Shown: positions 26,656-34,830, numbered from the stretch's first letter. The stretch: DNA of 46,945 nucleotides from Flavobacterium sp. (GCA_023259675.1 JALRGT010000022.1:1-46945); one strand, 5' to 3'. Notes: a model not told the origin generated them from the letters alone. Numbers and translations are program-made.

Positions 26656-26668
26656 AATTGTTTTTATT

Positions 26669-27151
26669 TTACATGGTCCAAGTATGAACTATAAAGGCAT
26701 TTTCATTGCGATGAACTAATTGGATGTCCAAAACATCTAATGGGTTGATAGGGATAATTCCCGGAAGTAATGATGGTTCACCATGTCCGTATAATGCTTG
26801 TAGAGCAAAACGACAAGCATAAACTTTACCACCTTCTTCCATAAATTTACTTAAACGAACCCCATAATTTAAATGTCCAGGGAAAGCTTCGCTTCCTAAG
26901 GTTGGAAATCCTCTTTGAATTCCTAAAGTCACTCCAGGACCATATAATAGGATGGAAGTCTCGAAACCTTTTCTTTGCAATCTTGTTGCAGTTAAAATGT
27001 TTACTAATCCTATTGAACCTTCAAAGGCTACAGTATGAAATGTTACTAAAGCTTTATCTCCAGATTTTGCTTTTACATCTTCAAATACTTTGTCTTCATA
27101 ATCCACAAAAAAGTCTCCGTCTTTGTGCATTGCTTTCTCTACTTTTGGCAT
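26669..27151 (-). CDS. MSMEG_0572/Sll0783-family protein (DsrE-like), first gene of Nit1C cluster
   Basis: A 160-residue protein. The central part ([43 protein letters not shown] split over about 35-80) has the alternating strand-helix pattern of the DsrE/DsrF fold, followed by a segment with Cys and His ([16 protein letters not shown]). The family is named from the nitrogen-starvation-induced genes of Synechocystis and Mycobacterium and is always found with a nitrilase. No enzyme activity is known; a sulfur or thiol relay role is only a fold-based guess. It is preceded by a -7 promoter element (27178-27185) and a direct-repeat operator, so it is the first gene of the operon. Confidence 0.9.
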   Translation of the reverse strand: MPKVEKAMHKDGDFFVDYEDKVFEDVKAKSGDKALVTFHTVAFEGSIGLVNILTATRLQRKGFETSILLYGPGVTLGIQRGFPTLGSEAFPGHLNYGVRLSKFMEEGGKVYACRFALQALYGHGEPSLLPGIIPINPLDVLDIQLVHRNENAFIVHTWTM

Positions 27152-27177
27152 AATTTTAATGTTTTAAATTTATTTTA

Positions 27178-27185
27178 CAAATGTA
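27178..27185 (-). promoter_or_regulatory. TAnnTTTG -7 element of the Nit1C operon
   Basis: TACATTTG on the minus strand, an exact consensus match 27 bp before the first start codon. No good -33 element is seen at the usual distance, consistent with activator-dependent transcription. Confidence 0.6.
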
Positions 27186-27207
27186 GAACAGCTAAGTATT
27201 TTATACG

Positions 27208-27235
27208 TAGCACAAAAACAACAAAGAATAGCACA
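27208..27235 (-). promoter_or_regulatory. TAGCACA direct repeats, candidate AraC-type operator
   Basis: Two perfect copies (27208-27214 and 27229-27235; TGTGCTA on the transcribed strand) are 21 bp apart, two helical turns, as for the tandem half-sites of AraC-family activators. The proximal copy covers the -33 region of the Nit1C promoter. Confidence 0.6.
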
Positions 27236-27343
27236 TATTAAACTTTATTCATGTATTTGTTGTTTTTTATAATAATTATTTCGTAATAACTTAAAAACGC
27301 AAATTATAATTCAATAAATATTCTTTTTTATTGATAATAGTAT

Positions 27344-27351
27344 TATATTTG
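27344..27351 (+). promoter_or_regulatory. TAnnTTTG -7 element for the AraC-type gene
   Basis: TATATTTG on the plus strand, about 140 bp upstream of the start codon. The -33 side is poor, so the assignment is tentative. Confidence 0.35.
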
Positions 27352-27489
27352 AAAATAAGTATTTAAAATGGTTTTAGTCCATTTTTATACTGTTTTGATG
27401 GAATTCTTAAAAACTAACTAAGTATTTTATTTGATTCTCATTTATGTGTGTCGCTAATTATTGATTTACTTATTTAAAACTTTAATGTT

Positions 27490-28398
27490 ATGTGTACTGA
27501 ATCTAAAAGTAAATTGCCTGTATATGATATTTCAAATTTTGATGACTATAATGAAAGTTTAAAATTTGAAAGTAATTTTTATATCAGAAAATTTTGTGAG
27601 CATGTAAATGAGAACTTATTTATTGAAAAGCCACATGGACATAATTTTTATTTAATATTATTAATTACAAAAGGGAGTGGGTTACACACAATAGACTTTT
27701 TAGAGTATGATGTTTTCCCTGGAGCCATGTTTATAATTTCTCCTGGTCAAATTCATCACTGGAATTTATCCACTGATATTGATGGATATATCCTGTTTTT
27801 CACAAAAGATTTTTTCTTATTGGACTTTAATACGGAGAAACTGACTCGTTTCCCCTTTTTTAATTCTACATTTAGTTTGCCTTTTATGAACTTAAGTGAA
27901 GAAGTTCGAGAAAATATAAAATCAAAGTATTTACTTATTTTCAAGGAATACAAGCAGCGATCTTCAGGCTATCCAGAAATGATTCGCATCTATTTAAATG
28001 CTATGTTTATAGAATTATCAAGAGTCTATGTAGAAAATTTAGAAAAAGAACACATTTATAATTACGATTTATCGCAGTTAAATCGTTTTGAAGCTTTAGT
28101 AGATAAATACTTTAGGATGCACAGACCCATCACTTGTTATTCTAAGAAGATGAATATAACAGACAGACAACTGAGTTATTTATGTAAAAAAACAGTGAAT
28201 AAGAAACCTACTGAAATTCTTACTGATCGAATTATTTTAGAAGCTAAAAGGCTTATTATACATTCTGATTTGTCCATTTCTTCCATTGCTACAAATTTGA
28301 ATTTCAATGATGATTCTTATTTTATTCGCCTATTCAAAAAAATTACACAGCAAACTCCAGAACAATTTAGAAATAGTCAGTTCAAAAATGTCCTGTAA
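27490..28398 (+). CDS. AraC-family transcriptional regulator, likely activator of the Nit1C cluster
   Basis: A 302-residue protein. The N-terminal half (about 30-120) is a cupin-like sensor (EKPHGHNFYLILLITKGSG, FPGAMFIISPGQIHHWNL) with the His pair typical of AraC sensing domains. The C-terminal about 100 residues hold two helix-turn-helix motifs: CYSKKMNITDRQLSYLCKKTVNKKP (first) and SISSIATNLNFNDDSYFIRLFKKITQQTPEQFR (second, with the AraC signature). It is divergent from the seven-gene nitrilase cluster, and two direct repeats 21 bp apart lie next to that cluster's promoter. I infer that it switches the cluster on in response to a small molecule bound by the cupin. The inducer is unknown. 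Confidence 0.9.
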   Translation: MCTESKSKLPVYDISNFDDYNESLKFESNFYIRKFCEHVNENLFIEKPHGHNFYLILLITKGSGLHTIDFLEYDVFPGAMFIISPGQIHHWNLSTDIDGYILFFTKDFFLLDFNTEKLTRFPFFNSTFSLPFMNLSEEVRENIKSKYLLIFKEYKQRSSGYPEMIRIYLNAMFIELSRVYVENLEKEHIYNYDLSQLNRFEALVDKYFRMHRPITCYSKKMNITDRQLSYLCKKTVNKKPTEILTDRIILEAKRLIIHSDLSISSIATNLNFNDDSYFIRLFKKITQQTPEQFRNSQFKNVL

Positions 28399-28421
28399 TA
28401 TATTATGGTTTTTGTTATAAA

Positions 28422-28456
28422 AAAACCGTCTGAAAAAATGTTTTCCAAACGGTTTT
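28422..28456. terminator. Bidirectional hairpin between the AraC gene and argH
   Basis: AAAACCGT (28422-28429) pairs with ACGGTTTT (28449-28456), with GAAAA/TTTTC pairing inside the loop. The minus-strand side ends in a seven-T run, so it mainly terminates the arginine operon after argH. Confidence 0.75.
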
Positions 28457-28484
28457 GTAGCTTTAAAATTGTAGACGTATATTA

Positions 28485-29771
28485 TTATAAAGAATAAGCA
28501 GTATCCATCTTTTCTTTAATTTCATTCAAACAAAGGTTGTTGATACTTCCTTCGTGAGAGTGTTTGGTTTCCTTAGGTGAAGTATAAGTCCCGTTTTCTA
28601 GTTGTTCGGCTACGGCTTTGTAAGCATCTCTAAATGGCATTCCAGCAACCACCATTTCGTTTAAGGTATCAACGGTAAACAGGTAATTGTATTTAGGATC
28701 GTTTAAGATATTGTCTTTTACTTTGATGTCTTTGATAGAGAAAATGGCAATATCCAAACAAGCTTGCAAGTTTTGAATCGCAGGAAATAATCCTTCTTTC
28801 AACAACTGTAAATCCCTGTGATATCCACTTGGAAGGTTGTTGGTGATTAAAGTGATTTCGTAGGGTAAGGCTTGAATTTTGTTGCATTTTCCACGAATCA
28901 ATTCAAATACATCTGGGTTTTTCTTGTGAGGCATGATACTGGAACCAGTAGTCAAATGGGCAGGTAAACCAATAAAATCAAAATTCTGACTCATATACAA
29001 GCAGACATCCATGGAAAATTTAGCTAAAGTTGCCGCAACACTGCTCATCGCAAATGCCACTGTTTTCTCCGATTTTCCTCGACTCATTTGTGCCGCAACG
29101 GCATTGAATTTTAAGGTTTCAAATCCAAGTTCTTTAGTGGTAAATGTTCTGTTGATAGGGAAGGAGCTTCCGTATCCAGCAGCAGAACCCAAAGGATTTT
29201 GATCAACAACTTTCAATGCAGCGTTCAACATCGTAATATCGTCAATTAAAGTTTCAGCATAAGCAGAAAACCACATTCCGAAAGAAGATGGCATCGCAAT
29301 TTGCAAATGCGTATAACCCGGTAATAACACATTTTGGTGTTTCTCTGCCGACTCCATCAACAAATCAAAAAGTGTTTTTACTTGAGATTTCAAGTCTTTT
29401 ACGACGTCTTTCAGGTATAAATTAACATCAACTAAAACTTGGTCATTACGCGAGCGTGCGGTGTGAATTTTTTTTCCGGCATCGCCTAGTTTTACCGTTA
29501 ATAAATATTCAATTTTGGAGTGTACATCTTCAAAACTATCTTCGATTTCAAAATTCCCTTTTTCTACATCGGCAATAATTTCTTCCAAGGCCAAAACCAA
29601 AGAAACGGTTTCAGCATCGGTAAGTAAACCAATTTGCCCAAGCATTTTTGCATGTGCAATGGAACCTAGAGCATCATATTTGGCCAACACGAGATCCAGT
29701 TCTCTGTCATTTCCTACGGTGAATTGTTCTATCTGTTTGTCTGTTGGTATTCCTTTTTCCCAAAGTTTCAT
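28485..29771 (-). CDS. argH: Argininosuccinate lyase
   Basis: A 428-residue enzyme that splits argininosuccinate into arginine and fumarate, the last step of arginine synthesis. The fumarase/aspartase superfamily signature GSSIMPHKKNPDVFE (about 278-292) with the catalytic serine loop is present, as are the HTARSRNDQ motif and the TVDTLNEMV C-terminal segment. Slightly shorter than the usual 450-470 residues because of a compact C-terminus. It is the last gene of the minus-strand arginine/proline cluster, separated from argE by 132 bp that contain a dispersed structured repeat. A hairpin follows the stop. Very confident. Confidence 0.97.
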   Translation of the reverse strand: MKLWEKGIPTDKQIEQFTVGNDRELDLVLAKYDALGSIAHAKMLGQIGLLTDAETVSLVLALEEIIADVEKGNFEIEDSFEDVHSKIEYLLTVKLGDAGKKIHTARSRNDQVLVDVNLYLKDVVKDLKSQVKTLFDLLMESAEKHQNVLLPGYTHLQIAMPSSFGMWFSAYAETLIDDITMLNAALKVVDQNPLGSAAGYGSSFPINRTFTTKELGFETLKFNAVAAQMSRGKSEKTVAFAMSSVAATLAKFSMDVCLYMSQNFDFIGLPAHLTTGSSIMPHKKNPDVFELIRGKCNKIQALPYEITLITNNLPSGYHRDLQLLKEGLFPAIQNLQACLDIAIFSIKDIKVKDNILNDPKYNYLFTVDTLNEMVVAGMPFRDAYKAVAEQLENGTYTSPKETKHSHEGSINNLCLNEIKEKMDTAYSL

Positions 29772-29829
29772 AATTATTATTTTTTGATTGTAGAGACAGG
29801 TCGCGACTTGTTTGTACTTATGTTTGTTT

Positions 29830-29901
29830 TAGCCCCGATAGAAGCGGCATCCTCTTGTGGCGGTGTTCGCCATAAGAGATATAGCGTATGGCGGGATTAG
29901 C
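29830..29901 (+). repeat. Dispersed structured intergenic repeat, copy 3 (between argE and argH)
   Basis: Begins TAGCCCCGATAGAAGCGG, then CATCC, a strong hairpin (CTCTTGTGGCG / CGCCATAAGAG, loop GTGTT), then GATATAGCGTATGGCGGGAT and TAGC. The same frame as the copies at 8117-8193 and 18006-18119 with unrelated hairpin sequence. It lies 3 bp from the argE stop, inside an operon. Confidence 0.8.
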
Positions 29902-29903
29902 TT

Positions 29904-30977
29904 CTAAATATTTTTAAAAAAATCAGACATTATTTTTATATAAAGTTCGATTCCTTCTTCAATTTCGTTTATAAAGATAAATTCATCGGCGGAGTGCGAG
30001 CGCAAGCTATCACCAGGGCCTAATTTTAAGGATTTACAACTCAAAACCGATTGGTCTGAAAGAGTAGGGGAACCATAAGTGGTTCTTCCCAAGGCAATTC
30101 CTGATTGAACCAGACCGTGAGTCACCGGAATGGACGAAGCATTTAGGTGCATCGAACGTGGGTTGACCTCGGCTTTTACATGTTCTCTAACTGTCGCTAA
30201 AACTTCAGTGTTGTTGTAGCAGTCATTCACCCTAATATCAACTACCAAATCACATTCAGACGGAACCACATTGTGTTGTTTTCCGGCATTGATTTGGGTT
30301 ACGGTCATTTTTACGGGACCTAATTGTTCCGATATTTTGTCAAATGAGAAATCTTTAAACCATTCGATGATGGGTAAGGTATTGTAAATTGGATTGTCTG
30401 GATTGTTGTGTGCAGCGTGACTGGCTGTTCCTTTTACTTTTATATCCAATACCAATAAACCTTTTTCGGCTACTGCAAGTTGCATTAAAGTAGGTTCTCC
30501 AATAATGGCACATTCCAGTTCCGGTAAATGTTGCAATACGCTATTCAATCCTTTTTTTCCACTGCTTTCTTCTTCGGCTGAAGCGACTACCACAATGTTA
30601 TAAGGCAAATTTTCATTGTTGTAAAAATGGGTAAAAGTTGCGATAAGCGAAACCAGACAACCACCGGCATCATTACTGCCTAGACCGTATAATTTTCCGT
30701 CTTCGACAATGGCTTTAAACGGATCCTTGGTATAAGCCTGATTTGGTCTTACGGTGTCATGGTGGGAATTCAGTAAAAGGGTTGGTTTATTTTTGTCAAA
30801 ATTCTTATTGAAAGCCCAAATGTTATTGTTTTCTCTTTGAAATGGAATTTCATTTTGATTAAACCAATTTTCTATGAGAAGGGCTGTTTGATCTTCTTCA
30901 CTGGAAAAGGAAGGGGTTTCAATGAGGTTTTTTAATAATGTAATCGCTTCTTGAGTAAGTGTTGCTATATTTTTCAT
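29904..30977 (-). CDS. argE: M20-family N-acylcitrulline/ornithine deacylase
   Basis: A 357-residue zinc hydrolase. The zinc-site motifs of M20 peptidases are evident: LLNSHHDTVRP (His, Asp), LGSNDAGGC (bridging Asp), VASAEEESSGKKG (catalytic Glu and Glu ligand), CAIGEPT, and the C-terminal RSHSADEFI (His). The dimerisation domain lies at about 165-275. In organisms using an N-acylornithine carbamoyltransferase, this enzyme removes the acetyl or succinyl group from N-acylcitrulline before argininosuccinate synthase acts. It is between argB and argH on the minus strand. Acetyl versus succinyl cannot be told from the sequence. Confident as an arginine-pathway deacylase by context. Confidence 0.88.
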   Translation of the reverse strand: MKNIATLTQEAITLLKNLIETPSFSSEEDQTALLIENWFNQNEIPFQRENNNIWAFNKNFDKNKPTLLLNSHHDTVRPNQAYTKDPFKAIVEDGKLYGLGSNDAGGCLVSLIATFTHFYNNENLPYNIVVVASAEEESSGKKGLNSVLQHLPELECAIIGEPTLMQLAVAEKGLLVLDIKVKGTASHAAHNNPDNPIYNTLPIIEWFKDFSFDKISEQLGPVKMTVTQINAGKQHNVVPSECDLVVDIRVNDCYNNTEVLATVREHVKAEVNPRSMHLNASSIPVTHGLVQSGIALGRTTYGSPTLSDQSVLSCKSLKLGPGDSLRSHSADEFIFINEIEEGIELYIKIMSDFFKNI

Positions 30978-31010
30978 ATCTTTTGTTTTACCGTCTCTAC
31001 TATTTTTTTA

Positions 31011-31034
31011 ACGCAAAGACGCAAAGGCGCAAAA
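31011..31034. repeat. Tandem CGCAAAG-type octamer repeat
   Basis: Three consecutive octamers, ACGCAAAG, ACGCAAAG and GCGCAAAA, in the argB-argE gap. Short tandem arrays like this are frequent in Flavobacterium intergenic DNA. Confidence 0.75.
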
Positions 31035-31071
31035 TTTTTATTCACTTTTTGATTAGTGATTATTCTTATTA

Positions 31072-31857
31072 TTACAATTCGATTGTTGTACAAATTGAAT
31101 TTGAATCTTTCAACATTTTGTGGTGTCCAATTTTTATTTTTTGAACTCCTTTAGACAAGCTATTGAAGCAATTGTCTAATTTAGGAATCATTCCGGAGTG
31201 AATGGCTCCTTCGTTTTTCAATTTGGTATAAAGTTCTTGATTGATTTGTTCGATAACAGAAGCATCATCTTCTGCATCGTATAAAACGCCTGGTTTTTCG
31301 AAACAATAACTTAATGTAACATCAAAAACTTCCGATAAACCAATGGCTAATTCGCTGGCAATGGTATCGGCATTAGTGTTTAACAATTGTCCTTTTTTGT
31401 CGTGTGTGATGGCACAAAAAACAGGAACAATTCCGGTATTAAGCAAAGTTTCCAAAAGAGGGGTGTTTACTTTTTTGACATCGCCTACAAAACCATAATC
31501 AATGGTTGGGTGATTTCTTTTTTCGGATTGAATGCTATTCCCATCAGCTCCGGAAAATCCCATGGCATTAGTGTCTAGTGCTTGTAATTGAGCCACAATA
31601 TTTTTATTGATTTGTCCGGCATAAATCATGACTACTACATCAAGCATAGCCGCATCTGTAATGCGTCGACCGTCAATCATTTTAGGAGTCAGACCGATGC
31701 TTTGAGCCATTTTGGTAGCCGATTTTCCGCCACCATGAACCAATACTTTATAGCCTTCAATTTTAGAAAAATCAGCTAAAAACTGCGCTAATTCGGTTGG
31801 ACTGTCAATTACGTTTCCTCCAATTTTAACAAGCGTTACTTTTTTCTTAGTATCCAT
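31072..31857 (-). CDS. argB: N-acylglutamate kinase (acetylglutamate kinase family)
   Basis: A 261-residue amino-acid kinase that phosphorylates the gamma-carboxylate of N-acetyl- or N-succinylglutamate. The N-terminal VKIGGNVID and VHGGGKSATKMAQ motifs bind ATP and substrate, and the MIDGRRITD and NTNADTIASELAIGL segments correspond to substrate and nucleotide loops. It lacks the N-terminal helix of arginine-inhibited hexameric forms, so it is likely not feedback-inhibited by arginine. The end carries a short LDNCFNSLSKGVQKIKIGH stretch as in typical ArgB. It overlaps the upstream carbamoyltransferase gene by 11 nt. Assignment confident; acyl specificity follows that of its neighbours. Confidence 0.95.
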   Translation of the reverse strand: MDTKKKVTLVKIGGNVIDSPTELAQFLADFSKIEGYKVLVHGGGKSATKMAQSIGLTPKMIDGRRITDAAMLDVVVMIYAGQINKNIVAQLQALDTNAMGFSGADGNSIQSEKRNHPTIDYGFVGDVKKVNTPLLETLLNTGIVPVFCAITHDKKGQLLNTNADTIASELAIGLSEVFDVTLSYCFEKPGVLYDAEDDASVIEQINQELYTKLKNEGAIHSGMIPKLDNCFNSLSKGVQKIKIGHHKMLKDSNSICTTIEL

Positions 31858-32794
31858 TTTCTAATATTTTTTGTAAAACCAATTGCGCTGCGTAGGTTCT
31901 GTTATTGGCTTGTTCGATTACTAATGAATTTTCACTGTCAATTACTTCATCGGCAACAATTACGTTTCTTCTCACCGGTAAACAGTGCATAAATTTGGCA
32001 TTATTCGTCAAACTCATTTTTTCTGCAGTTACGGTCCATTCGGGATCTGAATTTAATATCTGACCATAATCGTTGTAATTACTCCAGTTTTTCACGTAGA
32101 TAAAATCGGCATTTTCGAATGCTCTATTTTGATCGTATTCAATTTTAGAATCTTTGGTAATTTCTGGATTCAATTCGTATCCTTCCGGATGTGTAATCAC
32201 AAAATCGGCATCTTGTAATTGCATCATTTCTACAAAAGAATTGGCCACAGCCTGAGGTAAAGCTCTAGGATGCGGTGCCCATGATAAGACAACTTTAGGT
32301 CTGTGTGGCGTTTTGAATTCTTCCAAAGTAATAGCATCTGCCAAAGCTTGTAAAGGATGTCCGGTACAACCTTCCATGTTTACAATTGGCACCGTAGCAT
32401 GCTTTAAAAATCCAGACAAAACCGTTTCGGCATTGTCTTTTTCTTTATCCACTAATCCTGCAAAAGCTCTAATAGCGATTATGTCGCAATATTGTGAAAT
32501 TACTTCAGCGGCTTCTTTAATATGTTCAGAAGCTCCTTTGTTCATGATAGCTCCATCTTCAAATTCAAGTGTCCAGCCTTCATTGGTAAAATTCATCACC
32601 ATCACGTCCATTCCTAGATTTAAAGCCGCTTTTTGTGTACTCAAACGTGTTCTTAAACTCGGATTAAAAAACAACATGCCCAGCGTTTTGTTTTTACCTA
32701 ACTTTTTATTTTTGAGTGGTTTTTTCTTGATTTTAAGTGCTGCATTAACCCATTGAGAAAGAGAGTCGATGTTTTTTACAGAAATATAATTCAT
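31847..32794 (-). CDS. argF': N-acylornithine carbamoyltransferase (ArgF' type)
   Basis: A 315-residue transcarbamylase. The carbamoyl-phosphate motif is FFNPSLRTRLSTQ (42-54), a second motif is MEGCTGHPLQALAD, and the C-terminal HCLPVRRNVI (HCLP) is complete. The sequence resembles the Bacteroides N-succinylornithine and Xanthomonas N-acetylornithine enzymes rather than classic OTCases. In these families one residue in the 80-90 loop sets acyl specificity (Pro for succinyl, Glu for acetyl); in this protein the aligned position appears to be Ser89 in MNKGASEHIKEA. It is flanked by proB and argB with a 2-bp gap and an 11-nt overlap. Family certain; acyl group undecided. Confidence 0.92.
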   Translation of the reverse strand: MNYISVKNIDSLSQWVNAALKIKKKPLKNKKLGKNKTLGMLFFNPSLRTRLSTQKAALNLGMDVMVMNFTNEGWTLEFEDGAIMNKGASEHIKEAAEVISQYCDIIAIRAFAGLVDKEKDNAETVLSGFLKHATVPIVNMEGCTGHPLQALADAITLEEFKTPHRPKVVLSWAPHPRALPQAVANSFVEMMQLQDADFVITHPEGYELNPEITKDSKIEYDQNRAFENADFIYVKNWSNYNDYGQILNSDPEWTVTAEKMSLTNNAKFMHCLPVRRNVIVADEVIDSENSLVIEQANNRTYAAQLVLQKILENGY

Positions 32795-32796
32795 GT

Positions 32797-33558
32797 CTAT
32801 ACGATTTTAGTAAATGGAATAGTGTTTTTTATAGCATTCAGTATGAAATTATCTTCTAAGCCATTGATAATCCATGTTTCAATTTTGCCTTCTTTGGCTA
32901 TGGCTGCGGCTTCTATTTTAGACTGCATTCCGCCGGTTCCGTGAGAGGATTTAGAATCACCAATTTCTTTTTCTAATTGCGATAAATCAGAAACTAAATC
33001 AATGGTTTCCGGTTTTTCACTATGGATAGAAGCTTTGGTGTAAATTCCGTTGGTGTTTGTTGCGATAATCAGAATGTCAACATTCAATAAAACGGCTGTT
33101 AATGCCGCTAATTTATCATTGTCACCAAATTTAATTTCATCTGTAGCTACGGTGTCATTTTCATTAATAATTGGGATATAATTATTTTTGACCAACACGT
33201 TTATCGTATTTACAATGTTGACTTTGGTTTGTTCTTTTTCAAAATCAGAATAGGAGAGTAGACATTGTGAAGTATGCAAACCTAAATCACTGAAATTCTC
33301 ATGATAAATACGCATCAAATGAGGCTGGCCAATAGATGCCAATGCTTGTTTTACAAAAACTTCCTTATCATTATTGTCTAGTTTTACAAACTGTTTGGCA
33401 GCGGCAATCGCACCCGAACTCACAATTATGAATTCGTATTCGTCTTTTAGAGCGGCAATTTGCATTCCAATATCCTCAATCTTTCCTCTCGAAATATGAT
33501 TGGTTTCTTTGGTTAGCGTGTTACTGCCTATTTTTAATAAAATTCTTTTTTTTGCCAT
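32797..33558 (-). CDS. proB: Glutamate 5-kinase without PUA domain
   Basis: A 253-residue amino-acid kinase for the first step of proline synthesis. Motifs: LLKIGSNTLTKE at the start, IVSSGAIAAAKQ, NENDTVATDEIKFGDNDKLAALTA and the GTGGMQSKIEAAA segment that is specific to glutamate 5-kinases. Only the catalytic domain is present: the C-terminal PUA domain of longer ProB proteins (about 110 residues) is missing, as in other short ProB forms. The gene follows proA by 75 bp and precedes the argF'-type gene by 2 bp, so it is embedded in the arginine operon. Very confident. Confidence 0.95.
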   Translation of the reverse strand: MAKKRILLKIGSNTLTKETNHISRGKIEDIGMQIAALKDEYEFIIVSSGAIAAAKQFVKLDNNDKEVFVKQALASIGQPHLMRIYHENFSDLGLHTSQCLLSYSDFEKEQTKVNIVNTINVLVKNNYIPIINENDTVATDEIKFGDNDKLAALTAVLLNVDILIIATNTNGIYTKASIHSEKPETIDLVSDLSQLEKEIGDSKSSHGTGGMQSKIEAAAIAKEGKIETWIINGLEDNFILNAIKNTIPFTKIV

Positions 33559-33633
33559 TATTTTTTATTTAAAAATTGAAAGATTTAAAAATTTAAAAAT
33601 TTTGTTGACCTTCATCTTTTAATATTTCAATTT

Positions 33634-34830
33634 TTATCTAATTTGTCCTTCGCCGTAAATATACCATTTATTAGTAACCAAATGTTGTAACCCTATTGGT
33701 CCTCTTTGGTGCAATTTATCAGTGCTAATGGCTAATTCTCCTCCTAATCCAAATTGACCCCCATCGGTAAATCGGGTAGAGGCATTTTGATATACGGCTG
33801 CACAATCTACATTTTCCATGAATTCTTGCGCTAAAGCATCATTTTCAGTGATGATTGTTGCCGAATGCCCACCACAATATTTGTTGATTTTTGCAATCGC
33901 TTCTTCATTAGAATTAACAACACCAATAACAATCTTATAATTTAAAAATTCTTCGTACCAAATTGCGTCATTTTCAATTGCAGGTACCTTAGTTGCTTTT
34001 GCGAAAGTGTCATCTCCTAAAATAGTCACCTTGTATTTTTGTAATTCGGACACTAATTGCTTGGCAAAAACTTCCCAGTTAGGCAAGTTAGCGTCAATCA
34101 ATACTTTGTCTAAAGCATTACAAACTCCAATATTGGTTGTTTTTCCGTTGATGATAATATCCAATGCTTTTTGCAAATCGGCTTCCTTGTTGATGTACAA
34201 GAAATTATTTCCACGACCGCTCACAATTACGGGACAAGTAGCGTGTTTTTTCGTAAACGCAATCAAGTTTTCTCCACCACGAGGTACGATTAAATCGACT
34301 CTTTGTGTTGGGTTTTCCAAGAAAGCTTGGGTTTCATCTCGGTTGTAATTTAAATATTCCACCCAAGAAGTCGCAACTTCATTATCTGCTAAAGCTTGAT
34401 GCCAAAGGCTTACGATTTTTTGGTTCGAAAGCAAGGATTCTTTTCCGCCTTTCAATAAAATCTTATTTCCGGATTTGAAAGCAATTCCGCCTGCCTCAAC
34501 CGTTACGTCTGGACGGGATTCATAAATGATTAGAATCGTTCCGAAAGCCGCCGTTTTATTGTATATTTTTAAACCATTGTCATGAACAAAATCAAAACGA
34601 ACTACACCCACTGGGTCTTCCTGACTCGCCAATTGCTGCATCGATAAAATCATGCCGTCAATCTTCGAATCATCTACCAATAAGCGTTTTTCCATTGCCA
34701 AATCATCACCATTATAATTGGTAAGATCTTGTTGGTTTATGGCTTTTAACGCTTCTCTTTCTTGTTCTAAAAGTACTGCCATTCTAGATAAAACGGCATT
34801 TCTTTTTTCAATTGGAAGTAATGTGTTCAT
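33634..34830 (-). CDS. proA: Glutamate-5-semialdehyde dehydrogenase
   Basis: The likely start is 34830 (MNTLLPIEKRNAV), giving 398 residues; an upstream ATG at 34857 adds a nine-residue stretch without family likeness. The enzyme reduces gamma-glutamyl phosphate to glutamate semialdehyde. Seen are the NAD(P)-binding IYESRPDVTVEAG region, the PRGGENLIAF segment, the catalytic cysteine in TTNIGVCNALDKVLID, and the C-terminal FTDGGQFGLGGELAIS. It is the first proline gene in the cluster, after argD by about 144 bp that include a long inverted repeat. It makes a pair with proB. Confident. Confidence 0.96.
   Translation of the reverse strand: MNTLLPIEKRNAVLSRMAVLLEQEREALKAINQQDLTNYNGDDLAMEKRLLVDDSKIDGMILSMQQLASQEDPVGVVRFDFVHDNGLKIYNKTAAFGTILIIYESRPDVTVEAGGIAFKSGNKILLKGGKESLLSNQKIVSLWHQALADNEVATSWVEYLNYNRDETQAFLENPTQRVDLIVPRGGENLIAFTKKHATCPVIVSGRGNNFLYINKEADLQKALDIIINGKTTNIGVCNALDKVLIDANLPNWEVFAKQLVSELQKYKVTILGDDTFAKATKVPAIENDAIWYEEFLNYKIVIGVVNSNEEAIAKINKYCGGHSATIITENDALAQEFMENVDCAAVYQNASTRFTDGGQFGLGGELAISTDKLHQRGPIGLQHLVTNKWYIYGEGQIR

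Larger units (their letters stand above)
27152..27489. other. Divergent promoter region of the Nit1C cluster and its AraC regulator
   Basis: 338 bp, very AT-rich. It holds the minus-strand -7 element TACATTTG (27178-27185), direct repeats TAGCACA at 27208-27214 and 27229-27235, and a plus-strand TATATTTG (27344-27351) that may serve the regulator gene. Confidence 0.65.

Noticed and set aside
31011..31034. CRISPR-like repeats
   Set aside because: Only three octamers in direct tandem with no spacers and no cas genes.
32313..32756. 147-codon frame antisense to the carbamoyltransferase
   Set aside because: A shadow of the real gene; the translation is Ser/Ala/Phe-rich without a domain.
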